Positions 1 through 7,860 of a DNA stretch of 40,552 bases are shown here, piece by piece. A program made the position numbers and the translations under genes. The DNA lies in NCBI GenBank assembly GCA_902783895.1, contig CACZST010000031.1, forward strand, positions 1-40,552. Direction: 5' to 3'. Below the pieces are notes generated by a model. It was not told the origin of the DNA and did not search any database. It saw nothing but the letters and a program-made list of their open reading frames with translations. Source of the stretch: an uncultured Erysipelotrichaceae bacterium (lineage in GTDB: Bacteria; Bacillota_I; Bacilli_A; RF39; UBA660). Numbering within the stretch: position 1 is the first letter of the stretch; the number at the start of each line of letters is the position of its first letter.

Positions 1-40
1 CCTCCTTTCTTGTCTCGTTATTATATATCATTTCATAAAA

Positions 41-71
41 AATACATAATAACCGGGGGTCACTATGTATT
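41..71 (-). other. Hairpin upstream of a gene that lies off the left edge
   Basis: The arms aatacata (41-48) and tatgtatt (64-71) pair perfectly around a 15-nt loop carrying a G-run (ccgggggtcac), which is unusual in such AT-rich DNA. On the minus strand the hairpin is followed by six T, then 28 nt later by an AAAGGAGG at 8-1 that would serve a minus-strand gene starting just outside the window. It could be an attenuator or terminator in a leader, or the end of an insertion sequence. The sequence alone does not decide. Confidence 0.45.
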
Positions 72-262
72 ATAAAAAATTATTTTAAAAATTTAATAAA
101 AAAGAATATGATTTAAAATATTTAAAAGAGCATTACAAACAATTTAAAGCTAAAATTAAAATTGAGGATATGAATGAAATAAATGTTTAAAAAACAAATA
201 TGAGTAAGGCAGGGTTTATAAGAAAAGCCTATGAAATTTTAAGTAAAGATAATAATATATAA
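65..262 (+). pseudogene. Decayed short reading frame with two in-frame TAA stops
   Basis: From the ATG at 65 one frame stays protein-like to the TAA at 260-262, broken only by TAA at 86-88 and 188-190. The three open pieces read MYYKKLF, then KFNKKEYDLKYLKEHYKQF and on through KIKIEDMNEINV, then KTNMSKAGFIRKAYEILS to the end. Lysine, glutamate and tyrosine codons are used as in a soluble charged protein, and the third piece has a helical look (RKAYEILSK). No clear ribosome binding site precedes it. I do not recognise the family. TAA ends most other genes here, so recoding is unlikely. It is most simply the remnant of a lost gene. Confidence 0.45.
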
Positions 263-263
263 A

Positions 264-287
264 AAAATACGCAATAATGCGTATTTT
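264..287 (-). terminator. Intrinsic terminator after tRNA-His
   Basis: A perfect 10-bp stem (aaaatacgca / tgcgtatttt) with a 4-nt loop is followed on the minus strand by a run of T. It sits 12 nt past the tRNA 3' end and should end the tRNA-His transcript. Confidence 0.8.
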
Positions 288-299
288 AATTATCTTAAA

Positions 300-376
300 T
301 GGGGCGGAATATCGGGATCGAACCGATGCATAACGGAACCACAATCCGCCGTGTTAACCACTTCACCAATTCCGCC
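300..376 (-). tRNA. trnH: tRNA-His (GTG anticodon)
   Basis: Read on the minus strand, the acceptor arms GCGGAAT and ATTCCGC pair over 7 bp. The extra G(-1) typical of tRNA-His is encoded opposite discriminator C73, and CCA is encoded in the DNA (302-300). The anticodon arm is GCGGA-TTGTGGT-TCCGT, with GTG at the anticodon position. The T arm contains GGTTCGATCC. It lies 62 nt downstream of the SNF2 gene but has its own promoter-like sequence. Confidence 0.96.
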
Positions 377-382
377 ATTTGT

Positions 383-423
383 AAAGACATATATATTTTA
401 CCAATAAATATGTCTTTTGGCAA
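383..423 (-). promoter_or_regulatory. Promoter for tRNA-His overlapping a hairpin after the SNF2 gene
   Basis: On the minus strand TTGCCA (423-418), 17 nt, then TAAAAT (400-395) makes a sigma-A promoter that would start about 12 nt before the tRNA. The same stretch holds a 10-bp inverted repeat (aaagacatat 383-392, atatgtcttt 408-417) that may end the SNF2 transcript. Promoter and hairpin share bases. Confidence 0.55.
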
Positions 424-438
424 GTGTTTCAAGAAAAT

Positions 439-3400
439 TTATTTATCAATTGAAAGTAGCATTTTGATATCATCTTCTGTAAGTTTGGAAAATTGATTTT
501 CATTATGGTCTTCACCATCAATTAATATTTCAGCAAGTTTTCGCTTTTTATTTTGAAGTTCTAATATTCTTTCTTCAATTGTTCCTTTAGTAATTAGTCT
601 TATTACTTCTACTTTATTTTTTTGACCTATTCTGTGTGCTCTATCAGTTGCTTGATTTTCAACTTGTGGATTCCACCATAAATCCAAATGGATAACAACT
701 GTTGCGGATGTTAGGTTTAAGCCTGTTCCACCGGCTTTTAAGGTTATTATAAATACATCAGTATCATCATTATTAAATTTTTCAACTAATTCCATTCTTT
801 TTTTAGAAGGAACACTACCATCTATATAATAAGAAGATATTTTCATATTATTAAGTTTTGGTATGACTAAATCTAAGGCTTTTTTATATGTGGTAAATAT
901 AAGCATTTTATGGCCATTAGCTTTTGTTTCAGCTACTATTTTTAATAGTTCGTTTATTTTAGCGCTTTCACCTTCATAATTTTCAAATATAATATGAGGA
1001 TCAATACATATTTGTCTTAATTTAGTAAGAAGCTGTATGATTTTCATTTTTGATTTAGTAAATCCTTCAGTCGCTATCATATCATCTAAAGCTTTTTTTG
1101 TTTTTTGAACTTCAGCTATATATACTTTCTTTTGATCTTTATCCAAATCTATATATATATTATTATCAATTTTATCAGGTAAGTCTTTAACAACATCTTT
1201 TTTCTTTCTTCTTAAGATAAAATATTTAATTTGATTATTTAATTTATTTAATCTTTTTGTAGATTCTTCATCCATATCTTTAACATTATATAAGTTTTGG
1301 AATTTATCTTGGTTGGCGAGGAATCCAGGCATAATAAAGTCAAATATACTCCAAATTTCTAGGATATTATTTTCAATAGGTGTGCCTGTTAGAGCTATTT
1401 TAATATTTGATTTTATTTCTTTTACTGATTTAGTTACACCAGCTGAAGCATTTTTAATATTTTGAGCTTCGTCGATTGCCATTAAGTCAAAGTTTATTTT
1501 ACTGTATGTGTCTAAATCATTTCTAATAAGACCATATGAGGTAATCATTATATTAATATCATCAATATTTTTTAAATTATCTTGTCTTTGTTTTTTATTT
1601 TCAGCAAAAACTTTATATTTTAATTCTGGACCAAATTTATCAAATTCTTTTTGCCAGTTATATATTAATGAAGTAGGGGCGACAATTAATATTTTTGCTT
1701 TTGGGTTTTCCTTTATTATTAGTTTGATTAAATATATTAATTGGATTGATTTTCCAAGTCCCATTTCATCGGCTAAAATACCTCCAAAGCCCGATTTATA
1801 TATATTATAAAGCCATTTAACACCTGTTATTTGATAGTCTCTTAATGTTTTTAAATTCTCTTTTGGAAGGTTAATTTCACTATCTTTATATGAATTAAAG
1901 TTATTAATTAAATTATTAAAGCTATCATTTGTTTTAATAACATTATAATCGTTTTTTAAACTATTTAAATATAAAGCTCGATATTTAGGAATTGTTCCTA
2001 GACCTTCTTTTATATCATTATTTGAAATACCTAAATCATCGGTTATTTCTTTTATTTGATTTAAATTTTCATCTTTATTTAAATTAATTATTGAACCGTT
2101 TTTAAGTTTGTGATATTTTTTCTTACTTTTTAATGATAATAAGATATCTGATAGTTCTTTAGTATTTAAACCATCAAGGTTAAAATTGTAAGATAAAATA
2201 TTATCACTACCAATACTAAAACTTACAGAATTATTTGTTTTTTTAATAATATTAGTATCTTTTATTTTTTCAGATGTGAATATTTCGTATTCTTCATCAA
2301 AGGTAAATAATCCTTCTTCTAAAAAGTATCCAATACTATCAATATCATCCATTAGTATTGTTTGATTTGTTTCATCAATAATAAAGTTTAAGTTTGATAA
2401 TTTTTCGATTATTTTACTTTCATATTCTTCATCTCTTAATATTCCGATTACGTTAGAAAAATAATCAATTTCTTTATCTGAATATTTTAATTTTAATTTA
2501 CATTCAATGTCATTATAATGAAAATCAAAATATAATTTTATTTTTGGTTTTGTTGGGACAATAATTTCAGTTATATCTTCTGAAATATTAATACTATCTT
2601 TAATTAAATAAAGAAGACCATTTGTGAATTTTTCTATATCTTTGTTTTTAAATATAATACTATCTAAGTTATTTTCATAAAGAGTTTGATAGAATGTTTT
2701 TATATCGTTTGATAGTTTATATACTTTATTTTCATCATAAATAAAATTGGATTTTTCGATTAATGGGGAGAAATTATCGATGTTTTCTATTTTTAATATA
2801 TAATTATCATTTTCTTTGGTTAGATTTATTTTAAGAGGATTTTCAGATGTATATCCGTGATATAAATTATCTTCAATATAGAAACTTTTATTTTTAAGAT
2901 TTTCCATAAAAGAAGGTAATTTATCTTTATTTACAATATCTCCATAATAGTTTCTACCATCCTTTAAATAGTTTTCTGAATATTTTAAAATATCATCATC
3001 TTCTTTATCAAAATAATGAATATTTGGATCATAAGTAAAATTTTTAGAGAATTTGAATGTTTCATTTTCTTTATATGCGTTTTGAAAATTATTAAATTTA
3101 TTAGATGTTGTGTATAATTTATCATTACCTATTTTATAAGATACTTCAAGAATATCACCATCATAATAATTTGATTCATTTTTAATAGTTATTTCTAGGT
3201 TTAATCTTTCTTTTATCTTATTTTTTCGAGGTTTATAAAATTTATTAATAATTTCTTTAGACATAATGATTTGATAGTTTTCATTATTTTGAACTTGATC
3301 ATCTGATAGTAATTCAAATTCATATTTTAAAATACTTGCAGTAATATGCTTACATTTTCCTTTCTGCATGTACTGGGGACATGAACAATAATACGATTTA

Positions 3401-3600
3401 AAATTTTTATCTTTATCTATTTCAATTTCAACTTCATATTTTGAAAGTGATCTTTCTGATTCTACTTTAAAAATAGCGGTTTTATTTTCACCATTTTTTT
3501 CGATTCTTAGAAGTTTTATTTTTTTTGAGCTATAGTTTAATCCTTTCATGAAGTCATCTGGACCAAATTCTAGGATAACTTGATTATATATTTTATTCAT
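439..3600 (-). CDS. SWIM zinc-finger / SNF2 family helicase
   Basis: This is a 1053-aa DNA-dependent ATPase of the SNF2/Rad54 type. Near the N terminus is a SWIM zinc finger (C72-x-C74, C83-x-H85), thought to help bind nucleic acid or partners. A long, low-complexity, charged middle follows. The helicase core fills the last 430 or so residues: motif I DEMGLGKS (about 612), motif II DEAQ (about 710), LTGTPIENN, motif V with GGTGLNLTSA, and motif VI AHRIGQ (about 988). Bacterial members translocate on duplex DNA, but their pathway is poorly known. The start is set by GAGGTGA seven bases before the ATG. It is monocistronic, divergent from cotJ and upstream of tRNA-His. The family is certain; the cellular role is unknown. 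Confidence 0.93.
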   Translation of the reverse strand: MNKIYNQVILEFGPDDFMKGLNYSSKKIKLLRIEKNGENKTAIFKVESERSLSKYEVEIEIDKDKNFKSYYCSCPQYMQKGKCKHITASILKYEFELLSDDQVQNNENYQIIMSKEIINKFYKPRKNKIKERLNLEITIKNESNYYDGDILEVSYKIGNDKLYTTSNKFNNFQNAYKENETFKFSKNFTYDPNIHYFDKEDDDILKYSENYLKDGRNYYGDIVNKDKLPSFMENLKNKSFYIEDNLYHGYTSENPLKINLTKENDNYILKIENIDNFSPLIEKSNFIYDENKVYKLSNDIKTFYQTLYENNLDSIIFKNKDIEKFTNGLLYLIKDSINISEDITEIIVPTKPKIKLYFDFHYNDIECKLKLKYSDKEIDYFSNVIGILRDEEYESKIIEKLSNLNFIIDETNQTILMDDIDSIGYFLEEGLFTFDEEYEIFTSEKIKDTNIIKKTNNSVSFSIGSDNILSYNFNLDGLNTKELSDILLSLKSKKKYHKLKNGSIINLNKDENLNQIKEITDDLGISNNDIKEGLGTIPKYRALYLNSLKNDYNVIKTNDSFNNLINNFNSYKDSEINLPKENLKTLRDYQITGVKWLYNIYKSGFGGILADEMGLGKSIQLIYLIKLIIKENPKAKILIVAPTSLIYNWQKEFDKFGPELKYKVFAENKKQRQDNLKNIDDINIMITSYGLIRNDLDTYSKINFDLMAIDEAQNIKNASAGVTKSVKEIKSNIKIALTGTPIENNILEIWSIFDFIMPGFLANQDKFQNLYNVKDMDEESTKRLNKLNNQIKYFILRRKKKDVVKDLPDKIDNNIYIDLDKDQKKVYIAEVQKTKKALDDMIATEGFTKSKMKIIQLLTKLRQICIDPHIIFENYEGESAKINELLKIVAETKANGHKMLIFTTYKKALDLVIPKLNNMKISSYYIDGSVPSKKRMELVEKFNNDDTDVFIITLKAGGTGLNLTSATVVIHLDLWWNPQVENQATDRAHRIGQKNKVEVIRLITKGTIEERILELQNKKRKLAEILIDGEDHNENQFSKLTEDDIKMLLSIDK

Positions 3601-3620
3601 AAAACTTCACCTCTTTTGAT

Positions 3621-3649
3621 ATGATACTAATTTTTAATAGTTTTGACAA
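3621..3649 (-). promoter_or_regulatory. Sigma-A-type promoter of the SNF2 gene
   Basis: On the minus strand TTGTCA (3649-3644), 17 nt, then TATCAT (3626-3621), about 14 nt before the GAGGTGA ribosome binding site. Confidence 0.6.
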
Positions 3650-3667
3650 GATTAAATAGGCTTTTAT

Positions 3668-3697
3668 CTATACTTTTTACATTCTTTATCATACTAT
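3668..3697 (+). promoter_or_regulatory. Sigma-E-like (mother-cell) promoter of cotJ
   Basis: CTATACT (3668-3674), a 15-nt spacer, then CATACTAT (3690-3697) matches the known sigma-E pattern (ATA-rich -35, CATA-rich -10) at most positions. No sigma-A pair is visible before cotJ. B. subtilis cotJ is known to be sigma-E dependent, which supports the call. The start point would fall just before the GAGGAGG ribosome binding site. Confidence 0.55.
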
Positions 3698-3716
3698 AAC
3701 CCAGAGGAGGATTTAG

Positions 3717-4202
3717 ATGAATAACTATATGAATAATTTTGAGAATAATAATTATTTTCAAGAAGTAAACATTGATAGAAAACTTATGGAAAAGCTTTCA
3801 AAACAAGCTGGGGATAATATGAATTTTAATAAATGCGGATATGATGGTCAAACATGTCCAGATAATCTATTTGATATTTATAATGGATTTATTAGAGGTA
3901 ATATGTATCCTGATTTGTATAATCAATATAAGCTTTCTAGACCTTTTGATATTAGACCTATGAATGAGCAGGCAGAACTTTTAACTAAGGTAGATGCTTA
4001 TGCTTTTGCGGCACATGATGTAGCTTTGTATTTAGATACTCATCCAAATGATAAAGAGATGATTAATTTATATAATACTTTAGCTGAAGATACATCAAAG
4101 GTTAGGGGAGAATATGAGAAGAAATTTGGTCCACTTACTGTAAGTGGTACAGAAGGGTATCCATGGTCATGGATTAATAGTCCGTGGCCTTGGGAAAAAT
4201 AG
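3717..4202 (+). CDS. cotJB: CotJA-CotJB fusion spore-coat protein
   Basis: This 161-aa protein joins two coat-associated proteins that are separate genes in B. subtilis. Residues 50-68 (LFDIYNGFIRGNMYPDLY) look like the CotJA core, in which a short 'G-xx-FP-xLY' element is typical. Residues 85-161 are CotJB-like, with ALYLDTHP, KKFGPL and a tryptophan-rich tail ending SPWPWE. The first 45 residues are Asn-rich and unique. GAGGAGG lies 6 nt before the ATG, and cotJC follows after 9 nt, so they are co-transcribed. In B. subtilis CotJA and CotJC interact and enter the coat. The CotJB part is certain; the CotJA part rests on a short motif. Confidence 0.85.
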   Translation: MNNYMNNFENNNYFQEVNIDRKLMEKLSKQAGDNMNFNKCGYDGQTCPDNLFDIYNGFIRGNMYPDLYNQYKLSRPFDIRPMNEQAELLTKVDAYAFAAHDVALYLDTHPNDKEMINLYNTLAEDTSKVRGEYEKKFGPLTVSGTEGYPWSWINSPWPWEK

Positions 4203-4211
4203 GAGGTTTTT

Positions 4212-4787
4212 ATGTGGAAATATGAAAAGAGATTACAATATCCAGTTAATATTAAAAAAAGAGATTTAAATCTTGCGAAATGTATTTTAACCCAGTATGG
4301 TGGTCCGGCAGGTGAACTTGCGGCAGCTTGGCAATATTTAGATCAAAGATATACGATGCCAGATGATAGAGGAAAAGCTTTACTTACTGATATTGGAACT
4401 GAGGAGTTTGCGCATGTTGAAATAATATCGGCTATTTTATTTCAGCTTATGGATGGAGCAAGTATAGAAGAGTTAAAAAAAGCAGGATTAGATGGTGATT
4501 ATGCGCAGTTTGGAAGAGATTTATTCCCATCGGATACTTTTGGTAATCCATTTAATATGAGTTATATTAAAACTGCAGGTGATTACATTGCGAATATTGA
4601 AAGTGATATGGGTGCTGAACAAAGGGCACGAGCCACTTATGAACATATTATGGATTTAACAGATGATCCAGATGTACTTGGACCAATTTCTTTTTTAAGG
4701 GAAAGGGAAATAATTCATTATCAAAGATTTAAAGAACTTAGAGATTATTATTTAGAAATGAAAATAAAAGCAGAAGAAAGACAATAA
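4212..4787 (+). CDS. cotJC: CotJC, manganese-catalase-family spore-coat protein
   Basis: This is a 191-aa four-helix-bundle protein of the Mn-catalase/CotJC family. Candidate dimanganese ligands sit at E35 (GPAGELAA), E65 and H68 (TEEFAHVE), E136 (MGAEQRAR) and H169 (REIIHYQRF), the usual order for the family. It is expected in the spore coat, where it may remove hydrogen peroxide. AGGAGG stands before the ATG. The stop codon directly abuts the -35 box of the next gene. Length is normal for CotJC and shorter than free Mn-catalases, which carry a C-terminal extension. Confidence 0.95.
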   Translation: MWKYEKRLQYPVNIKKRDLNLAKCILTQYGGPAGELAAAWQYLDQRYTMPDDRGKALLTDIGTEEFAHVEIISAILFQLMDGASIEELKKAGLDGDYAQFGRDLFPSDTFGNPFNMSYIKTAGDYIANIESDMGAEQRARATYEHIMDLTDDPDVLGPISFLREREIIHYQRFKELRDYYLEMKIKAEERQ

Positions 4788-4816
4788 TTGACAAACAATA
4801 ATTACTATTTTATAAT
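4788..4816 (+). promoter_or_regulatory. Perfect-consensus sigma-A promoter
   Basis: TTGACA (4788-4793), a 17-nt spacer and TATAAT (4811-4816) match the consensus exactly. The -35 begins on the base after the cotJC stop. It places the next gene under vegetative control and argues against a TTG start at 4788. Confidence 0.85.
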
Positions 4817-4841
4817 TAGAAAAATAAGAAAGGAATATAAA

Positions 4842-5219
4842 ATGGTAGACTTTAAAAATAAGACATTTGTTAAATTATCTTCAATTTCAAATCAAGAAGG
4901 AGAAAAAATAGTAAAGGATATATTGATAGAAAAGGAAGAGGTAGTAGCTTCTTTTAGCTCAATGAGGGATAAACTTGTTTTTACCGATAAAAGAATAATA
5001 TCTATTAATGTACAAGGAATTACTGGAAAAAAAGTGGACTTTACTTCAATTCCTTATTCCCGCATTCAAGCATATTCAGTTGAGACGGCTGGAACATTTG
5101 ATTTGGATGCGGAATTTGATATAGTAATTAGTGGTCTTGGAACAATTAGATTTGAACTATCTGGTAGTAGTAATATTAAAAATATATGTCGAAAAATATC
5201 TGAAAAAATACTTAATTAA
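4842..5219 (+). CDS. Bacterial PH-domain protein
   Basis: The 125-aa product looks like a single bacterial pleckstrin-homology (bPH_1-type) domain: a beta-rich core with KLVFTDKRIISIN, SIPYSRIQAYSVE and FDIVISGLGTIRFEL, then a C-terminal helix. Such proteins are common in Bacillota and have no firm function. The ATG at 4842 is chosen because AAGAAAGGAA lies 5-8 nt upstream; an in-frame TTG at 4788 falls inside the -35 box and cannot be transcribed from that promoter. There is no signal peptide or membrane segment, so it is probably cytoplasmic. A terminator hairpin overlaps its stop. Confidence 0.85.
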   Translation: MVDFKNKTFVKLSSISNQEGEKIVKDILIEKEEVVASFSSMRDKLVFTDKRIISINVQGITGKKVDFTSIPYSRIQAYSVETAGTFDLDAEFDIVISGLGTIRFELSGSSNIKNICRKISEKILN

Positions 5220-5236
5220 TAGTGAGTATTTTTTTT
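5203..5236 (+). terminator. Intrinsic terminator overlapping the PH gene stop
   Basis: The arms aaaaaatact (5203-5212) and agtatttttt (5225-5234) pair over 10 bp and run into T. The last codons and stop of the PH gene lie inside the hairpin. Confidence 0.65.
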
Positions 5237-5268
5237 CTTTTATTATACATACTAAAAAAGGTGATATT

Positions 5269-5925
5269 ATGAAAAAATTCATTGCTTTTTTATTTGTTTT
5301 TTTACTTACTGGATGCAATAGAGTTAATATAAACGATAAAATTACTGAAATTAAATATAATGATATTAATATTATGGAAGATAGTTTTAATAATATTAAA
5401 CAAATGATTATAAATAATAGTTCTTTAAAAAAAGGAAACTCTTTTAAAAATAAATTAGTTATTAAAACCAAAAAAGATATTTATTATATAAGTTTAAATG
5501 ATGATTATATAGAATATAAAGGTAATATTTATAAAAATAATAAGCTTAATATGTATTTACAAAATTTAACAAAATCTTACACTGATAAAAATTTTTTTAA
5601 CATAAAATATTTAAAAGATGATAATTTAGATTTTGATAATAAAATTTCACTTGATAAAACATCTAATTATATCGTTATTAAATTTAATGAAAAGGTAACA
5701 AACTTTAAAATTAATGAAATAATGTTTGATGAAAGTAAAGATGTTGATCTTTTATATAGTAATGATGAAGCTTTTGATGATGTAGTGATTAGAAAGAGTA
5801 TTAATTATCACTGTCCTGATATAAGAATTTCTTTTACCAATAAATATAATTATGAATTTAGTATTATTCCTAAATATGAAAATAATGAGGTTAAATTTAT
5901 TACAGAAATTAAAAATAAGGATTAA
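5269..5925 (+). CDS. Orphan lipoprotein
   Basis: This is a 218-aa predicted lipoprotein. The N terminus is MKKF, a hydrophobic stretch, then the lipobox LTGC with lipidated C16, so it should be anchored on the outer face of the membrane. The mature part is Lys/Asn/Asp-rich, probably mixed alpha/beta, with no motif I recognise. AAAAAAGGTGATATT precedes the ATG at 5269; longer in-frame starts upstream would bury the signal peptide and overlap the PH gene. A terminator separates it from the PH gene, and it converges with typA across a shared hairpin. No function can be assigned. Confidence 0.8.
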   Translation: MKKFIAFLFVFLLTGCNRVNINDKITEIKYNDINIMEDSFNNIKQMIINNSSLKKGNSFKNKLVIKTKKDIYYISLNDDYIEYKGNIYKNNKLNMYLQNLTKSYTDKNFFNIKYLKDDNLDFDNKISLDKTSNYIVIKFNEKVTNFKINEIMFDESKDVDLLYSNDEAFDDVVIRKSINYHCPDIRISFTNKYNYEFSIIPKYENNEVKFITEIKNKD

Positions 5926-5940
5926 TAATATCCTTATTTT
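5912..5940. terminator. Bidirectional terminator between lipoprotein gene and typA
   Basis: The arms aaaataagga (5912-5921) and tccttatttt (5931-5940) make a perfect 10-bp stem. It contains the stop codons of both convergent genes. Confidence 0.75.
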
Positions 5941-7748
5941 ACTTTTTTAGTATCGAATTTTTTACGTTCATTTGTGTTTAATATTTTCTTTCTTAAACGG
6001 TAATTTAATGGAGTAATTTCAACTAATTCGTCTTCATTAATATAGTCTAAGCATACTTCTAAGCTCATTTCTCTTGGACGTTTTAAAACTACTGTATTAT
6101 CTTTAGTTGCACTTCTTGTGTTTGTAAGTTTCTTACCTTTTACAACGTTTACTGCTAAATCATTTTCATGTGAATGTTCACCAACAATCATACCTTCGTA
6201 AACATCTACACCAGGTCCAACAAACATTTCTCCACGGTCTTCTAGAGCACCTAGAGCATAAGCAGTTGATTTTCCACCTTCGATAGCAACTAAAACACCA
6301 GCTTTTCTTTCACCAATGTTTCCACTAGTTAATGGTTCATATGATTTAAAGGCATGACTTAAGATACCATATCCTTTTGTTAGTGTCATAAATTCAGTTG
6401 TAAATCCGATTAATCCACGAGATGGTACTGTATATAATAATTTAGTTTGGTTATCGAATGGTTGCATGTTTTCCATGTTTCCACCTCTGTTACCTAAAGC
6501 TTCGATAACAGGTCCAACATATTCTTCTGGAACTTCGATTTCAACATCTTCGTAAGGTTCGTATTTTTTTCCTTCGATTTCTTTAATAATAATTTGTGGT
6601 TTTGAAACTTGAATTTCATATCCTTCACGTCTCATTGTTTCAATTAAAATTGATAAATGTAATTCACCACGACCAGATACCATCCATGATTCTGAATCTA
6701 ATTGTTTTACTTTTAATGAAACGTCTTTTTCTGTTTCTTTTAATAGTCTTTCTTCAATTTTTCTGGCAGTTAAGAATTTACCTTCTTTACCTGCAAATGG
6801 ACTTGTATTTACACCAAATGACATTTGTAATGTTGGTTCATCAATTCTTAATTTAGGTAATGCTTCTTCATGACCTAAGGCACATATTGTTTCACCAACG
6901 GAAATATCTGGAAGACCAGCAATAGCGATAATATCACCAGCATGAGCTTCATTTACTTCAATTTTATTTAAACCTAAATATCCAAATATTTTTTGAACTC
7001 TAAATTGTTTAGTTGTTCCATCTAAGCGCATACATGTTACTGTTTCATTTACTTTAACATGGCCTCTTTTAACGACACCAACACCAATTCTTCCGACAAA
7101 ATCATTATAATCAAGTAAAGCAGGTTGGAATTGGAAAGGTCCATTTTCATCTACTTCTGGTGCTGGTATGGTTTCGATTACAGCATCTAAAATTGGGTCC
7201 ATTGTTTTCTTTTGAGTTTCTACTTCTGGCTTATTTGAAGATGTTCCATTTAAGGCAGAAGCATATAAAACTGGGAAGTCAAGTTGTTCTAAACTTGCAC
7301 CAAGTTCAATAAATAAATCCATTACTTCATCAACTACAGCTTGTGGTCTTGCAGATGGTTTATCAATTTTATTAACAACAACAATTGGTACAACGCCTGC
7401 GGCTAAAGCTTTTTTTAATACGAATCTTGTTTGTGGCATTGTTCCTTCATAAGCGTCTACGACAAGTAATACACCATCAACCATATTCATGATACGTTCA
7501 ACTTCACCACCAAAGTCAGCGTGGCCTGGAGTATCTAAGATATTAATACGGTAATCTTTATAATTAATAGCTGTTGTTTTAGCTAAGATTGTAATTCCTC
7601 TTTCTCTTTCTAGGTCATTAGAATCCATTGCTCTGGTTTGAACTTCTTCGTTTTCTCTAAATGTTCCAGATTGTTTTAATAATTGGTCAACTAAGGTAGT
7701 TTTACCGTGGTCGACATGGGCAATTATTGCGATATTTCTTTGTTTCAT
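5934..7748 (-). CDS. typA: Ribosome-binding GTPase TypA/BipA
   Basis: This 604-aa translational GTPase resembles EF-G and acts on ribosomes in assembly and under stress. The G domain shows AHVDHGKTT (P loop), [17 protein letters not shown] and [10 protein letters not shown]. An EF-Tu-like domain II, EF-G-like domains and the TypA-specific C-terminal domain ([18 protein letters not shown]) follow. The length is usual for the family. A good ribosome binding site (GAGAGGGA) precedes the ATG. It is transcribed alone from its own promoter, between the tagO terminator and the shared terminator at its 3' end. Confidence 0.98.
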   Translation of the reverse strand: MKQRNIAIIAHVDHGKTTLVDQLLKQSGTFRENEEVQTRAMDSNDLERERGITILAKTTAINYKDYRINILDTPGHADFGGEVERIMNMVDGVLLVVDAYEGTMPQTRFVLKKALAAGVVPIVVVNKIDKPSARPQAVVDEVMDLFIELGASLEQLDFPVLYASALNGTSSNKPEVETQKKTMDPILDAVIETIPAPEVDENGPFQFQPALLDYNDFVGRIGVGVVKRGHVKVNETVTCMRLDGTTKQFRVQKIFGYLGLNKIEVNEAHAGDIIAIAGLPDISVGETICALGHEEALPKLRIDEPTLQMSFGVNTSPFAGKEGKFLTARKIEERLLKETEKDVSLKVKQLDSESWMVSGRGELHLSILIETMRREGYEIQVSKPQIIIKEIEGKKYEPYEDVEIEVPEEYVGPVIEALGNRGGNMENMQPFDNQTKLLYTVPSRGLIGFTTEFMTLTKGYGILSHAFKSYEPLTSGNIGERKAGVLVAIEGGKSTAYALGALEDRGEMFVGPGVDVYEGMIVGEHSHENDLAVNVVKGKKLTNTRSATKDNTVVLKRPREMSLEVCLDYINEDELVEITPLNYRLRKKILNTNERKKFDTKKVK

Positions 7749-7780
7749 ACAAATCCCTCTCTTTTTTCTACACGCGTTTA

Positions 7781-7809
7781 ATTATAGCACAAGTTTATTT
7801 GTTTGTAAA
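7781..7809 (-). promoter_or_regulatory. Sigma-A promoter of typA
   Basis: On the minus strand TTTACA (7809-7804), 17 nt, then TATAAT (7786-7781), with TGC directly before the -10 (extended -10). Confidence 0.75.
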
Positions 7810-7813
7810 GAAA

Positions 7814-7835
7814 AAGGCTTTTAATATAAAGCCTT
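7814..7835 (-). terminator. Intrinsic terminator after the tagO-like gene
   Basis: An 8-bp stem (aaggcttt / aaagcctt) with a 6-nt loop is followed by TTTTT on the minus strand. Confidence 0.75.
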
Positions 7836-7860
7836 AAAGGTATTTTATTTACCAAATTAA

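Noticed and set aside
65-262. Stop-codon readthrough or recoding of TAA
   Set aside because: TAA is the regular stop of many intact genes here and no recoding signal is visible. Decay is simpler.
1508-1810. Open frame of 100 codons on the plus strand inside the SNF2 gene
   Set aside because: It is antisense to the helicase motifs, has no ribosome binding site and reads as hydrophobic shadow sequence, as do the other frames antisense to clear genes across the window.
5131-5268. Upstream extension of the lipoprotein frame
   Set aside because: It overlaps the PH gene and a terminator, and would place the signal peptide internally. The ATG at 5269 has a good ribosome binding site.
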